A DNA stretch of 64,000 bases from Ruminococcus flavefaciens (GTDB lineage Bacteria; Bacillota; Clostridia; Oscillospirales; Ruminococcaceae). Below the pieces are notes generated by a model that made no database searches, was not told the origin of the DNA, and worked only from the letters and a program-made list of their open reading frames with translations. Both the position numbers and the translations under genes were made by a program. Numbering within the stretch: position 1 is the first letter of the stretch; every line of letters begins with the position of its first letter. Positions 31,056-40,889 of the stretch are shown in pieces. The stretch is taken from the NCBI GenBank assembly GCA_002371825.1, contig DFHF01000028.1, forward strand, positions 1 to 64,000, in the 5' to 3' direction.

Positions 31056-32453
31056 ATGAAAAAAGTGCAGCTGACAGAAACCGTTTTGCGTGATGCCAAT
31101 CAGTCACTGATGGCAACACGTCTGCCTTATTCCGATTATGAGGGTATCCTCGCAGATATGGATAAGGCTGGATACTATTCCATCGAGTGCTGGGGAGGAG
31201 CAACATTCGACTCGTGTCTCCGTTATCTCAACGAAGATCCGTGGGAGAGACTCCGCAACCTCAGAAAGAATCTTCCTAACACAAAGCTCCAGATGCTTCT
31301 GAGAGGCCAGAATCTTCTTGGCTACAAGCACTACCATGATGACGTGGTAGAGAAGTTCATCCAGCTTTCTATCAAGAACGGAATAGACGTTATCCGTATC
31401 TTCGATGCTCTCAACGATTTCAGAAACATCGGAACAGCTCTTGAGGCTACAAAGAAGTACGCTACAAAGAATACTGTTGCTTCCGGATGTATCTCATATA
31501 CACAGAGCCCTGTACATACAGTTGATAAGTACATCGAGATGTGTAAGGAGCTCAAGACAATGGGATTCGATACTATCTGCCTTAAGGATATGGCAGGTAC
31601 AATGTCACCCTATGAGGCTGAGCACCTTATCAAGGGCATCAAGGATGCTATCGGTGATATGACACTCATACTCCATACTCACTGTACAACAGGTATGGCC
31701 TACATGACACTCACAAAGGCTATCGAGTCCGGCATCGATGTTATCGACACAGCAACATCATGCTTCTCAGGCGGTACATCACAGCCTGCAACAGAGACAA
31801 TGTTCTATGCTCTCCAGCAGTACGGTATCGAGTCCGGCCTTAATGAGGACATTATAAATAAGGTAAACGATTACTTCAAGCCTATCAAGCAGAAGTATAT
31901 CGATAACGGTCAGCTTAATCCCAAGAGCCTTGCAACAGATGCTCAGGCACTGGTATACAAAGTTCCGGGAGGAATGCTCTCCAACATGATCGCAAACCTT
32001 ACAGATATGCACGCTATGGATAAGTTTGATGCTGCACTTGCTGAGATCCCGAAGGTAAGAGCTGATATGGGATATCCTCCGCTGGTAACTCCTCTGTCAC
32101 AGATGGTCGGAAACCAGGCAGTAACAAACGTTCTCGTAGGCGAGAGATACAAGAACATCTCCAAGGAGATAAAGAACTACATCAAGGGCGAGTACGGCAA
32201 TCCTCCTGCACCTATCGCACAGGAGCTGGTAGATAAGGTGCTTGGCGACAGCGAGCCTGTTGACTGCCGTATCGAAGACCAGAAGCGTACAGGTGAGGAG
32301 TTCAAGGCTTCCAAGGACGCACTTGGCGACCTCTGCCGCAGTGAAGAGGATGTAATGAGCTATATCTGCTATCCTGACCAGACAATTAATTTCCTTAAGA
32401 ACCGTAAGGCTCAGGAGGAAAATGAGGCTGTTTACACCATAGAGGAAATGTAA
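31056..32453 (+). CDS. oadA: Oxaloacetate decarboxylase alpha subunit (carboxyltransferase, no biotin domain)
   Basis: This is a 465-residue protein with the HMGL-like TIM barrel: VQLTETVLRDANQSLMATRLP, CWGGATFDSCLRYLNEDPWERLR, LLRGQNLLGYKHY, CLKDMAGTMSP and LHTHCTTGMAYM. The PYC_OADA helical domain follows (VPGGMLSNMIANL, PPLVTPLSQMVGNQAV). The barrel transfers the carboxyl group from oxaloacetate to biotin. The usual C-terminal biotin domain is absent; a separate biotin carrier is encoded two genes on. The ATG at 31056 has GAGGAGG 7 bases upstream; an upstream TTG overlaps it. Confidence 0.92.
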   Translation: MKKVQLTETVLRDANQSLMATRLPYSDYEGILADMDKAGYYSIECWGGATFDSCLRYLNEDPWERLRNLRKNLPNTKLQMLLRGQNLLGYKHYHDDVVEKFIQLSIKNGIDVIRIFDALNDFRNIGTALEATKKYATKNTVASGCISYTQSPVHTVDKYIEMCKELKTMGFDTICLKDMAGTMSPYEAEHLIKGIKDAIGDMTLILHTHCTTGMAYMTLTKAIESGIDVIDTATSCFSGGTSQPATETMFYALQQYGIESGLNEDIINKVNDYFKPIKQKYIDNGQLNPKSLATDAQALVYKVPGGMLSNMIANLTDMHAMDKFDAALAEIPKVRADMGYPPLVTPLSQMVGNQAVTNVLVGERYKNISKEIKNYIKGEYGNPPAPIAQELVDKVLGDSEPVDCRIEDQKRTGEEFKASKDALGDLCRSEEDVMSYICYPDQTINFLKNRKAQEENEAVYTIEEM

Positions 32454-32465
32454 GGAGGCTTCAAT

Positions 32466-32882
32466 ATGTTTGATAAATTAACTCTTGCTGCCGAAGAGGC
32501 CACAGAAGTGGCTACAGAAGCTGCAACCAAGGGCGAGAAGCTTTCCATACCGGACGCTGCTGTTACAGCAGTATTCGGCTACGCAGTAGTATTCTTCGGA
32601 CTTGTTATTCTTATGATAGTTCTCTACTGTACAGGAGCATACTTCAAGTCCAGAGATGCCAAGGCAAAGGCAGCTGATGAGGCTGCAAAGAAGGCAGCAC
32701 CTGCTGCACCTTCAGCTCCGGCACCTGCTATAGAGCAGAAGCTGGCACCCGGTTCAGCTGGTCATGTAAAGCTCTTCGACGTTCCGGATAAGGAAGCTGC
32801 AATGATAATGGCGATAGTTGCTGACAAGATGCAGACTCCTCTTAACGAACTCCACTTTATCTCTATCAAGGAGGTCAAATAA
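32466..32882 (+). CDS. oadG: Sodium-pump decarboxylase gamma subunit (OadG family)
   Basis: This is a 138-residue protein with a single membrane helix (AVVFFGLVILMIVLYCTGAYF) after a short outside N-terminus. An Ala/Pro/Lys-rich cytoplasmic tail follows. This is the build of OadG/MmdD subunits, which hold the alpha and beta subunits together. The last 45 residues (GHVKLFDVPDKEAAMIMAIVADKM) resemble a small extra domain seen in some clostridial homologues. It is 12 bases after oadA. Confidence 0.85.
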   Translation: MFDKLTLAAEEATEVATEAATKGEKLSIPDAAVTAVFGYAVVFFGLVILMIVLYCTGAYFKSRDAKAKAADEAAKKAAPAAPSAPAPAIEQKLAPGSAGHVKLFDVPDKEAAMIMAIVADKMQTPLNELHFISIKEVK

Positions 32883-32884
32883 CA

Positions 32885-33286
32885 ATGAAGTACAAAGTAA
32901 CACTTAACGGTAAGACATATGAGGTCGAGGTAGAAAAGGGCAAGGCAGTTCTCCTTGACGAATACGAGGCACTTGCACCTGCACCTGCCGCAGCTCCTGC
33001 TGCAGCACCTGCTGCCGCTGCTGCTCCTGCCGCTGCACCTGCACCTGCTGCTGCACCTGTAAATCTTGCAGCAGGCGAGACAGTTGAAGCTCCTATGCCC
33101 GGAAACATCATCCGTGTAGATGTAAAGCAGGGCGATACAGTCAAGGCTGGACAGATACTTGTCATCCTTGAAGCCATGAAGATGGAAAATGAAATAGTCG
33201 CACCGAAGGACGGTACAGTCGCTCAGGTAGTAACAAGCAAGGGAGCTGTAGTAGATACAGGAGCTCCGCTGGTTGTTATAGCATAA
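32885..33286 (+). CDS. Biotin carboxyl carrier protein of the sodium-pump decarboxylase
   Basis: This 133-residue protein is a short N-terminal strand (YKVTLNGKTYEVEVEKGKA), an Ala/Pro-rich flexible linker of about 30 residues, and a biotinyl domain with the modification motif EAMKMENE, where the central Lys carries biotin. The swinging arm carries CO2 from OadA to OadB. It starts two bases after the oadG stop and has AAGGAGGTC inside that gene. Confidence 0.93.
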   Translation: MKYKVTLNGKTYEVEVEKGKAVLLDEYEALAPAPAAAPAAAPAAAAAPAAAPAPAAAPVNLAAGETVEAPMPGNIIRVDVKQGDTVKAGQILVILEAMKMENEIVAPKDGTVAQVVTSKGAVVDTGAPLVVIA

Positions 33287-33298
33287 GGAGGGCGACAT

Positions 33299-34519
<1,221 letters not shown>

Positions 34520-34534
34520 TATAGCAATAATAAG

Positions 34535-34566
34535 ATACCCGGACGAAGTTCCGGGTATTTTTTTAT
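34535..34566 (+). terminator. Terminator of the oad operon
   Basis: ATACCCGG-ACGAAGTT-CCGGGTAT followed by seven Ts. Confidence 0.9.
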
Positions 34567-34650
34567 TTGTAAAAGAATTTTGTAGAATATATAAAAATGT
34601 CAGTTGAACTTTGTGCAATACGGAGAAAATGGTTATTGTCATTTATTCTG

Positions 34651-34679
34651 TTGACTTTTGTAAAATCTTGTATTATAAT
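34651..34679 (+). promoter_or_regulatory. Promoter of the D-Ala-D-Ala carboxypeptidase gene
   Basis: TTGACT (34651-34656), 17 bases, TATAAT (34674-34679). Confidence 0.8.
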
Positions 34680-34714
34680 AATCATATAAAGATATATAAA
34701 ATTTGAGGTGTAGA

Positions 34715-35791
34715 ATGAATAAGAGAGGAAAAGACAAAACTGAACCTCGATATTTAAGGATCGGCGCAGTTGTTTTCCTTTTGATTCTTATATTTTTCGG
34801 GATAGCTGTAGCTTCTTCGTCATGTCGTGCGGTTACGACTGATAATGCTGAAGAACAGACGACGGCACGGACAAGTGCATCGGCAGAAAAAGAAGCGGAA
34901 GAAGCAGAGACTATCACTGAAAAATACACTGAAACAGCAGGAGAAACAGCAGCGTCTATTGTTGTTTATCCGAGAAAGACCAACAAAACAAAAGAACTAA
35001 GCAAGGACTATGACGCAAAAAACGCTGTCCTGATCTGCACAGAAAATAATGAGATAATAGCAGACAGGAACAGCACAGAAAAAATGTATCCGGCATCACT
35101 TACCAAGGTAATGACGCTGATCGTCGCTGTTGAAAATATCAGTGATTTGTCAGATACAGTAACCATAACGTACGATATGGTCGCACCTATGATAGAGCTT
35201 GACGCTTCAAGGGCAGGTTTCCTGCCGGACGAGACTCCCACACTCGAGGATGTTCTCTACGGTATGATACTTATGTCAGGAGCTGACGCTTCATTGGCGG
35301 CTGCGAACTATGTATCGGGTTCTGAAGAAGCTTTTGTCAGCCTGATGAACGAAAAGGCGGCGGAGCTTGGACTGAAGGATACGCATTTTACAAATACGGT
35401 AGGGCTCCATGACGAGGAGCACTATAGCACAGCTGCGGATATGGCAGTTATCCTGGAATACGCTCTCAGGAACGACTTCTGCAGGAAAGTGCTCTCTGCG
35501 TATGAGTATAAGGTGGCTCCGACCAGACAGAATCCAGACGGCCTGAAATTTGAAAGCACGATATTCAGCAGAATGTACGGTGACGAAATGCCCGGAGTTG
35601 TCATTAATGGCGGCAAAACAGGATATACTGACGAAGCCGGAAATTGTATAGAGAGCTTCGCAGAAATCAAAGGAAAGACATACATACTCGTTTTATGCGG
35701 GGGAACAACAAACTGGAACAACATTTATAACACGCTTAGTGCGTACAGCGAATACTGTGCCGGAGGAAAGCCATATGAGCCGCCGGTATAA
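34715..35791 (+). CDS. Serine-type D-alanyl-D-alanine carboxypeptidase (S11 family)
   Basis: This 358-residue protein is anchored by one N-terminal helix (AVVFLLILIFFGIAVASSS). A Thr/Glu-rich tether and an S11 peptidase domain follow. The SxxK motif is SLTK (Ser128, Lys131) and the KTG motif is intact (Lys301). The second motif reads SGA (188-190) instead of SGN, a variant I believe also occurs in other clostridial members. It trims the last D-Ala from peptidoglycan pentapeptides outside the membrane. No PBP5 C-terminal domain is present. The ATG at 34715 follows GAGG by six bases. Two further carboxypeptidase-like genes follow. Confidence 0.9.
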   Translation: MNKRGKDKTEPRYLRIGAVVFLLILIFFGIAVASSSCRAVTTDNAEEQTTARTSASAEKEAEEAETITEKYTETAGETAASIVVYPRKTNKTKELSKDYDAKNAVLICTENNEIIADRNSTEKMYPASLTKVMTLIVAVENISDLSDTVTITYDMVAPMIELDASRAGFLPDETPTLEDVLYGMILMSGADASLAAANYVSGSEEAFVSLMNEKAAELGLKDTHFTNTVGLHDEEHYSTAADMAVILEYALRNDFCRKVLSAYEYKVAPTRQNPDGLKFESTIFSRMYGDEMPGVVINGGKTGYTDEAGNCIESFAEIKGKTYILVLCGGTTNWNNIYNTLSAYSEYCAGGKPYEPPV

Positions 35792-35884
35792 AGCTGAACT
35801 ATAAAGGCTGTGCCTTGACAAAAAAAGAAAGAAATACCGGATAGACCGGAAAAAGTGAAGAACAAAAAATCGGAGGATATAAAA

Positions 35885-36853
35885 ATGGCGAAAATGCGCT
35901 TCAGATGGGGGCGTTTCATGGTCGCAATGGTTGGAGTTTCAGGCTCGATATTCCTGATCGACAATATGCGCCGTGATATGACCAAATCTAATACAAGCAG
36001 CATAGTAGTAAGCGGAGATTTTGCTAACGGAAGCACTGACAAGAAGAGCGAGAAGCACACAGACGGAACAGTGAATCTCAGCATCGGAACACAGGCTGCC
36101 ACACAATTTGAAGGAGTTCAGAATCTCGGGTTTGCAGAGCTCAGTATTCCCGGTTCAAAGCTATCTTCAGGAATGCTTGCTATAATAAACGACGAACATC
36201 CGGCAGGAAAAACTGCATCTGAAAAGAAGGTAGACCTGCTTAAATATAGAAATGAGTACTATACCCTTGTGAGCGAGTCCGTAAAGCTCAACGAGGACGC
36301 AGCTGAGGCCTTTAACAGAATGATGGCTGATTATCACGAAGAAACTGGCCTTAGTGATTTTATTGTGTATGGAACAACTGAGACATACACAGGGGACGGG
36401 TCATACTGTCCTGAGGAATTTCCTGAATCAGCAACAGGAAATACCATTGACCTTGCAGTCACCTCATACGGAGGTATCATTGCATATGACGGCATGGATA
36501 CTGAGGGCTGGGTCATCGACAACTGCGAAAAGTACGGTTTTATTATCAGATTTCCTGAGGGAAAGGCTGCAAAGACTGGACATGAGTTCTGTCCATGGCA
36601 TCTTCGCTACGTCGGCGAAGTGAATGCTGCAATTATGGGCGAAAAGGACTTATGCCTCGAGGAGTATATCGACTTCCTTAAGGGCTACAGCTTTGACAAT
36701 GCGTTCTCTTACACACACGACGGTGTTAATTACGAAATATACACTTCGGAAGCTAAAGGCGATACAAGTACTGCTCGTGTGCCTGTCTCCGGAAAGTATA
36801 CTATATCCGGAGATAACATCGGAACATATATTATAACTACAGTGAAGAACTGA
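35885..36853 (+). CDS. Degenerate VanY-type (M15B) D-alanyl-D-alanine carboxypeptidase homologue, probably inactive
   Basis: This 322-residue protein has an N-terminal membrane helix (RFMVAMVGVSGSIFLID), a linker of about 110 residues and a VanY-like domain. VanY enzymes have SEHxTGxxxD and an EPWHxRYVG motif. Here the first reads PESATGNTID, so the zinc-binding His is replaced by Ser182 (Asp189 kept). The second reads CPWHLRYVG, so the catalytic Glu is replaced by Cys236 (His239 kept). The fold landmarks GWVIDNCEKYGFIIRFPEGK and LCLEEYIDFL are well kept. Loss of both residues suggests a binding or regulatory role. The ATG at 35885 has GGAGG 8 bases upstream. Confidence 0.82.
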   Translation: MAKMRFRWGRFMVAMVGVSGSIFLIDNMRRDMTKSNTSSIVVSGDFANGSTDKKSEKHTDGTVNLSIGTQAATQFEGVQNLGFAELSIPGSKLSSGMLAIINDEHPAGKTASEKKVDLLKYRNEYYTLVSESVKLNEDAAEAFNRMMADYHEETGLSDFIVYGTTETYTGDGSYCPEEFPESATGNTIDLAVTSYGGIIAYDGMDTEGWVIDNCEKYGFIIRFPEGKAAKTGHEFCPWHLRYVGEVNAAIMGEKDLCLEEYIDFLKGYSFDNAFSYTHDGVNYEIYTSEAKGDTSTARVPVSGKYTISGDNIGTYIITTVKN

Positions 36854-36872
36854 ACGAGTGTTAAATGATCTC

Positions 36873-36899
36873 AGGCAGCCTGCGGGCTGCCTTTTTTTA
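36873..36899 (+). terminator. Terminator after the VanY-like gene
   Basis: AGGCAGCC-TGCG-GGCTGCCT followed by six Ts. Confidence 0.88.
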
Positions 36900-36953
36900 T
36901 TCTCTCAGACTATATTCCGGAGTTTGTACATATACATTTCTGAGGTGATGTGT

Positions 36954-38084
36954 ATGAAAAGGACACTTTTAATAATAGCAGCAGCAGTAATTTGTGGGGC
37001 TGTAATGTTTGCCGGAAAAAAGAATGAGGAACCGGTGCTGCCGGATACATATGTACTTATGGAGGCTCACACCAAAGCTGTACTGAAGGAAAATAACAGC
37101 CATACAAGACGGAATGCAGGCTTCCTCAGCAAGATAATGGCGCTGCTCCTCATAGCCGAGGATATCGATTCCGGAGAGCTTTCTCTCACCGAAAAGCTTA
37201 CTGCTTCACAGTCTGTCTCCGGTACTAAAGGTGCAGTAATATGGCTTGAACCGGGAGATAGTCTGACGGTGGATGAGCTGCTGAAAGGAGTTATAATCGG
37301 CAATGCAAACGATGCTCTTACCGTGCTTGCAGAGAGGTCGGCTGGCAGCATTGAGGAGTTCACAGACAGGATGAATGCCCGTGCCTTTGACCTTGGACTC
37401 CGGGATACAGCCTTTTATTCGCCCTATGGCTACTATGACGAGAGGGAGTACACGACAGCATATGATATGGCTGTCATCAGCGCAGAGCTTTCGGAGCATG
37501 AAGTTCTGAGTCCTTATTTTTCGGTGTGGAGAGATTTTGTCAGGGAGGGAAAGACAGAGCTTGTCAGCGAGAATACCCTTACCAGGACTTACAGCCGGCA
37601 CTGCGGATTCAAGGCTTGTCATTCCGATGAAGCCGGATATTGTATATCGGAATGTGGAGTGAATGATAGGGGAAATAAGTTCGTGGCGGTGGTTCTTGGT
37701 GCTGAAAATGAAGATATTTCATTGAAAACAGCCCGAACTCTTGTGGACAGCGGATTCAGTGAATATCGCATCGCAGCTGCTTTTTTTCCGGATGATGTGA
37801 TGCGGCCTGTGAATGTGAGGAATGGTGAGGAGGCTGCGGTTGATATAGTTCTGAGGGAGAGTTCGCAGATAACAGTGCCGAAAGGGGAACGTTCGCTCAG
37901 GACGGTATTTGTTCTGCCGGAGTATCTTGATGCGCCTCTGAAAGCTGGTCAGCCAATAGGTAAAGCAGCTTTTTTCAGCGGCAGAAACCTGGTTTTTGAG
38001 ACAGATATAATAGTAAAAAATGATGTTAATAAACTTACATATGGATATATTTTGAAGAAAATCATGTATAAAATGCTTGAATAG
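36954..38084 (+). CDS. DacF-like D-Ala-D-Ala carboxypeptidase homologue lacking all three active-site motifs
   Basis: This 376-residue protein has a signal/anchor helix (LLIIAAAVICGAVMFAG), an S11 peptidase-like domain and a PBP5 C-terminal domain (about 285-365), ending with a helical LKKIMYKML tail. The fold is recognisable (LMEAHTKAVLKENN, LTEKLTASQSVSG, LEPGDSLTVDELLKGVIIGNANDAL, YDMAVISAEL, DEAGYC). However, the catalytic SxxK Ser is Phe57 (FLSK), SxN reads NAN (117-119), and KTG reads KAC (220-222). Without the Ser nucleophile it cannot act as a normal peptidase. The frame is uninterrupted, so it is likely a functional pseudo-enzyme. The start at 36954 has GAGGTG upstream. Confidence 0.8.
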   Translation: MKRTLLIIAAAVICGAVMFAGKKNEEPVLPDTYVLMEAHTKAVLKENNSHTRRNAGFLSKIMALLLIAEDIDSGELSLTEKLTASQSVSGTKGAVIWLEPGDSLTVDELLKGVIIGNANDALTVLAERSAGSIEEFTDRMNARAFDLGLRDTAFYSPYGYYDEREYTTAYDMAVISAELSEHEVLSPYFSVWRDFVREGKTELVSENTLTRTYSRHCGFKACHSDEAGYCISECGVNDRGNKFVAVVLGAENEDISLKTARTLVDSGFSEYRIAAAFFPDDVMRPVNVRNGEEAAVDIVLRESSQITVPKGERSLRTVFVLPEYLDAPLKAGQPIGKAAFFSGRNLVFETDIIVKNDVNKLTYGYILKKIMYKMLE

Positions 38085-38139
38085 GCCTGTTGATACTTGT
38101 CATGTATGCACAAATGTGGAAATAATATTGCAAATGTAC

Positions 38140-38168
38140 TTGAAAAAATCCGTAAAATATAGTATCAT
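38140..38168 (+). promoter_or_regulatory. Promoter of pgi
   Basis: TTGAAA (38140-38145), 17 bases, TATCAT (38163-38168). Confidence 0.6.
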
Positions 38169-38225
38169 AAAGATGGTAAATTATATTTGTACGGGTGATT
38201 CTGTACATATTGGAGGTATATTCAA

Positions 38226-39560
38226 ATGTCTTTAAAACTTAACACCAAATACCTGAAGGACTTTATCAATGCTGATGAGATGTCCGGTATCAAGGCTCAG
38301 GTCGAGGCAGCAGCTGCTTCTCTTCAGAGCAAGACCGGTCTCGGCAACGATTTCCTTGGATGGGTAGAGCTTCCTACAAACTATGACAAGGAAGAATTTG
38401 CAAGGATCAAGGCTGCAGCCGAGAAGATCAAGAAGAATTCCGATATCCTTATCGTTATAGGAATAGGCGGTTCATATCTTGGTGCAAGAGCAGCTATCGA
38501 GCTTCTCAAATCGCCCCTTTACAATAATATAAAGAAGGACACACCTGATATATATTATGTAGGCAACAGCATCAATCCTGCATATCTCAACGAGATCATT
38601 GCTCTCTGTGAGGGTAAGGATTTCTCAGTAAACGTTATTTCAAAGTCCGGTACTACTACTGAGCCTGCACTTGCTTTCCGTATCTTCAAGAAGATGGTAG
38701 AGGACAAGTACGGCAAGGAAGGCGCTAAGGAAAGAATCTTCGCTACTACAGACAAGGTAAGAGGAACTCTCAAGAGCCTCTCTGATACAGAGGGCTATGA
38801 GACATTCGTTATCCCGGATGACGTTGGAGGACGTTTCTCAGTTCTCACAGCAGTTGGCCTTCTTCCTATCGCTGTTGCTGGCTGCGACATCGACGCTCTT
38901 ATGAAGGGTGCTGCAAAGGCACAGGCTGATTTCTGCGCTGATTTTGATAACAATGACTGCTACAAGTATGCAGCTCTCAGAAATATCCTTTACAGAAAGG
39001 GCAAGTCTGTAGAGATGCTCGTATCCTATGATCCCAGCTTCGTAATGATGTCTGAGTGGTACAAGCAGCTCTTCGGTGAGAGCGAAGGCAAGGACAACAA
39101 GGGTATATTCCCGTCAGCAGCTGTATTCTCAACAGATCTTCACTCCATGGGTCAGTACATCCAGGACGGTGCAAGAATACTCTTCGAGACAGTTGTAGAT
39201 ATCAAGAAGCCTAAGACAGATCTCTTCCTTGAGCCTGACGCTGAGAACCTTGACGGACTTAATTTCCTCACAAACCAGAATATGTCTGTTGTTAACAGAA
39301 AGGCATTCGAGGGTACAGTTCTCGCTCATACAGAGGGCGGAGTCCCCAACATTATCCTTGAGCTTGACGACACAACTGAAGAAAGCGTCGGATACATGAT
39401 CTATTTCTTCGAGAAGGCCTGCGCTATTTCTGGCTACGTTCTCGGAGTTAACCCCTTCAACCAGCCCGGAGTTGAGAGCTACAAGTCAAATATGTTTGCA
39501 CTCCTCGGTAAGCCCGGTTATGAGGGCGCAAAGGCAGCTCTTGAAGCTAAGCTCGGCTAA
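38226..39560 (+). CDS. pgi: Glucose-6-phosphate isomerase
   Basis: This 444-residue enzyme of the shorter Firmicutes type interconverts glucose-6-phosphate and fructose-6-phosphate in glycolysis. Conserved blocks are VIGIGGSYLGARAAIELL, VNVISKSGTTTEPALAFRIF, DDVGGRFSVLTAVGLLP, FPSAAVFSTDLHSMGQYIQDG and GVNPFNQPGVESYK. The codon usage is more biased than its neighbours (many ATC, AAG, CTT), as expected for a highly expressed gene. The ribosome site is TGGAGG. No clear terminator follows, so read-through into the next gene is possible. Confidence 0.96.
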   Translation: MSLKLNTKYLKDFINADEMSGIKAQVEAAAASLQSKTGLGNDFLGWVELPTNYDKEEFARIKAAAEKIKKNSDILIVIGIGGSYLGARAAIELLKSPLYNNIKKDTPDIYYVGNSINPAYLNEIIALCEGKDFSVNVISKSGTTTEPALAFRIFKKMVEDKYGKEGAKERIFATTDKVRGTLKSLSDTEGYETFVIPDDVGGRFSVLTAVGLLPIAVAGCDIDALMKGAAKAQADFCADFDNNDCYKYAALRNILYRKGKSVEMLVSYDPSFVMMSEWYKQLFGESEGKDNKGIFPSAAVFSTDLHSMGQYIQDGARILFETVVDIKKPKTDLFLEPDAENLDGLNFLTNQNMSVVNRKAFEGTVLAHTEGGVPNIILELDDTTEESVGYMIYFFEKACAISGYVLGVNPFNQPGVESYKSNMFALLGKPGYEGAKAALEAKLG

Positions 39561-39628
39561 TCCCCGGCTTGCACTATAAATTTAAAAAAATACGTCATAA
39601 ATGCCCCATGGCATGGAAGGAGTAAATT

Positions 39629-40039
39629 ATGATTAAACTTATTACAGGTAAAAAAGGCACAGGCAAGACCAAGATTCTCATCGATCAGATCAATGACGCT
39701 ATCAAGTCTTCAAACGGAGATCTCGTTTGCATCGAAAAGGGCGCTAACGTAAGACGTTCTATCAGCTTCAAGGTTAGATGGTGCGACGTTGACGAGTTCG
39801 CTATCGAGGGCTTCGACGCTTTCTACGGATATATCGCTGGTATGATCGCAGGCAACTACGATATCCAGTCCATCTATGTTGACGGTATCTTCAAGATCGG
39901 CGGCCGTGACTACGATGCATTCGGCAAGCTCCTTGAAAAGCTCGATACACTCACAAACAAGAACGATATCACTGTTGTATTTACAGTATCTGCTGACGAG
40001 TCTGAGCTTCCTGAGGTAGTAAAGCAGTTCCTCAAGTGA
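39629..40039 (+). CDS. Small P-loop protein, unknown function
   Basis: This 136-residue protein begins MIKLITGKKGTGKTKIL, a Walker A motif (GKKGTGKT). A hydrophobic strand with an acidic end follows (DIQSIYVDGIF) that could be Walker B, and a final strand DITVVFTVSADE. It is conserved-looking and well expressed by its codon use, with an AAGGAG ribosome site. I cannot assign a named family; it may be a minimal NTPase. It sits between pgi and the DUF177-rpmF pair. Confidence 0.75.
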   Translation: MIKLITGKKGTGKTKILIDQINDAIKSSNGDLVCIEKGANVRRSISFKVRWCDVDEFAIEGFDAFYGYIAGMIAGNYDIQSIYVDGIFKIGGRDYDAFGKLLEKLDTLTNKNDITVVFTVSADESELPEVVKQFLK

Positions 40040-40079
40040 TCTGAGATAGAAAAATAATTTGCTTTTTTGCACCGGACTA

Positions 40080-40108
40080 TTGACATATCCCACTATTTGG
40101 TGTATAAT
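40080..40108 (+). promoter_or_regulatory. Consensus promoter of DUF177-rpmF
   Basis: TTGACA (40080-40085), 17 bases, TATAAT (40103-40108), a perfect consensus, as expected for a ribosomal-protein operon. Confidence 0.88.
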
Positions 40109-40139
40109 ATATTTTATGGTGCTCTGAAGGATTTGGAAT

Positions 40140-40586
40140 ATGAAGATCAATTTAAAACAGCTTTTCAGTATCGTCGGAGAATCAAAAACGATAAACTGTG
40201 AGATCGGAAAAGAGGAGCTTTCTGATATCAGAGGCTATACCTTTTCATCTCCGGTAAAGGTGGACGGACGTGTCTATAACAGGGCAGGTGTGGTCTATCT
40301 TGAGTATTCAGTCGATTTTACCCTTAATATCATCTGCGACAGATGCCTTAAGGAACTCGACAGAGATTATCATTTTGATTTCGACCATATTGTTGTTCCT
40401 TCCATCAGCGGCGATAACGATGATTATATCGTGGCTGAGGGTGAGAGCATTGAACTGAATGAAATCGCATTGACCGACCTGCTGCTGCAGCTTCCCACAA
40501 AGAATCTCTGTAAGGATGACTGTAAGGGACTCTGTATGATCTGCGGCTGCGACCTTAACGAAGGTCAGTGTGATCATCTTAATTAA
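40140..40586 (+). CDS. YceD/DUF177 family protein
   Basis: This 148-residue protein has the DUF177 pattern: a beta-rich first half (YTFSSPVKVDGRVYNRAGVVYLEYSVDFTLN), then CDRCLKELDRDYHFDFDHI, and a C-terminal zinc-type cysteine cluster (KNLCKDDCKGLCMICGCDLNEGQC). It is almost always encoded directly before rpmF, as here. In plants and E. coli YceD is linked to 23S rRNA accumulation. The Cys-rich end probably binds a metal. Confidence 0.9.
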   Translation: MKINLKQLFSIVGESKTINCEIGKEELSDIRGYTFSSPVKVDGRVYNRAGVVYLEYSVDFTLNIICDRCLKELDRDYHFDFDHIVVPSISGDNDDYIVAEGESIELNEIALTDLLLQLPTKNLCKDDCKGLCMICGCDLNEGQCDHLN

Positions 40587-40620
40587 TCTGAGCTGTGAAG
40601 CTCTGTAAGGAGGTGCCAGA

Positions 40621-40806
40621 ATGGCTGTACCGAAGAGAAAAACTTCCAAGGCAAGACGTGATAAGAGACGTAGTGCTGTTTGGAAGCTCGAAGCACCCGC
40701 TATGTCCAAGTGTGACAACTGCGGCGCATTTAAGGCTCCGCACAAGGTCTGCAAGAACTGCGGTTTCTATAAGGGCGTTGAGGTCCTTAAGATGGACGCT
40801 GAATAA
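40621..40806 (+). CDS. rpmF: 50S ribosomal protein L32
   Basis: This 61-residue protein begins MAVPKRKTSKARRDKRRS and carries a zinc ribbon with two CxxC pairs (CDNCGAFKAPHKVCKNCGFYKG). The length and sequence are standard for bacterial L32 of the zinc-binding type. It is 34 bases after DUF177 and has a TAAGGAGG ribosome site. Confidence 0.97.
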   Translation: MAVPKRKTSKARRDKRRSAVWKLEAPAMSKCDNCGAFKAPHKVCKNCGFYKGVEVLKMDAE

Positions 40807-40825
40807 TCGGCTGAACACGAAGTAT

Positions 40826-40863
40826 GAGAAGGAGAGGAGGAGAGATCCTTCTCTCCTTTTTAA
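40826..40863 (+). terminator. Terminator between rpmF and the DUF512 gene
   Basis: AGAAGGAGAG pairs with CTTCTCTCCTTTT around a purine-rich loop, ending in a T-run. Read-through could still feed the downstream genes, which have no other visible promoter. Confidence 0.65.
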
Positions 40864-40889
40864 CTGCCAGACAGCTTGGAGTTTTATTT

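Noticed and set aside
32762..33298. Minus-strand Cys/Ser-rich open frame opposite the biotin carrier gene
   Set aside because: Produced by the reverse of Ala/Pro-rich GCT/GCA repeats; the sense strand is clearly the biotin carrier.
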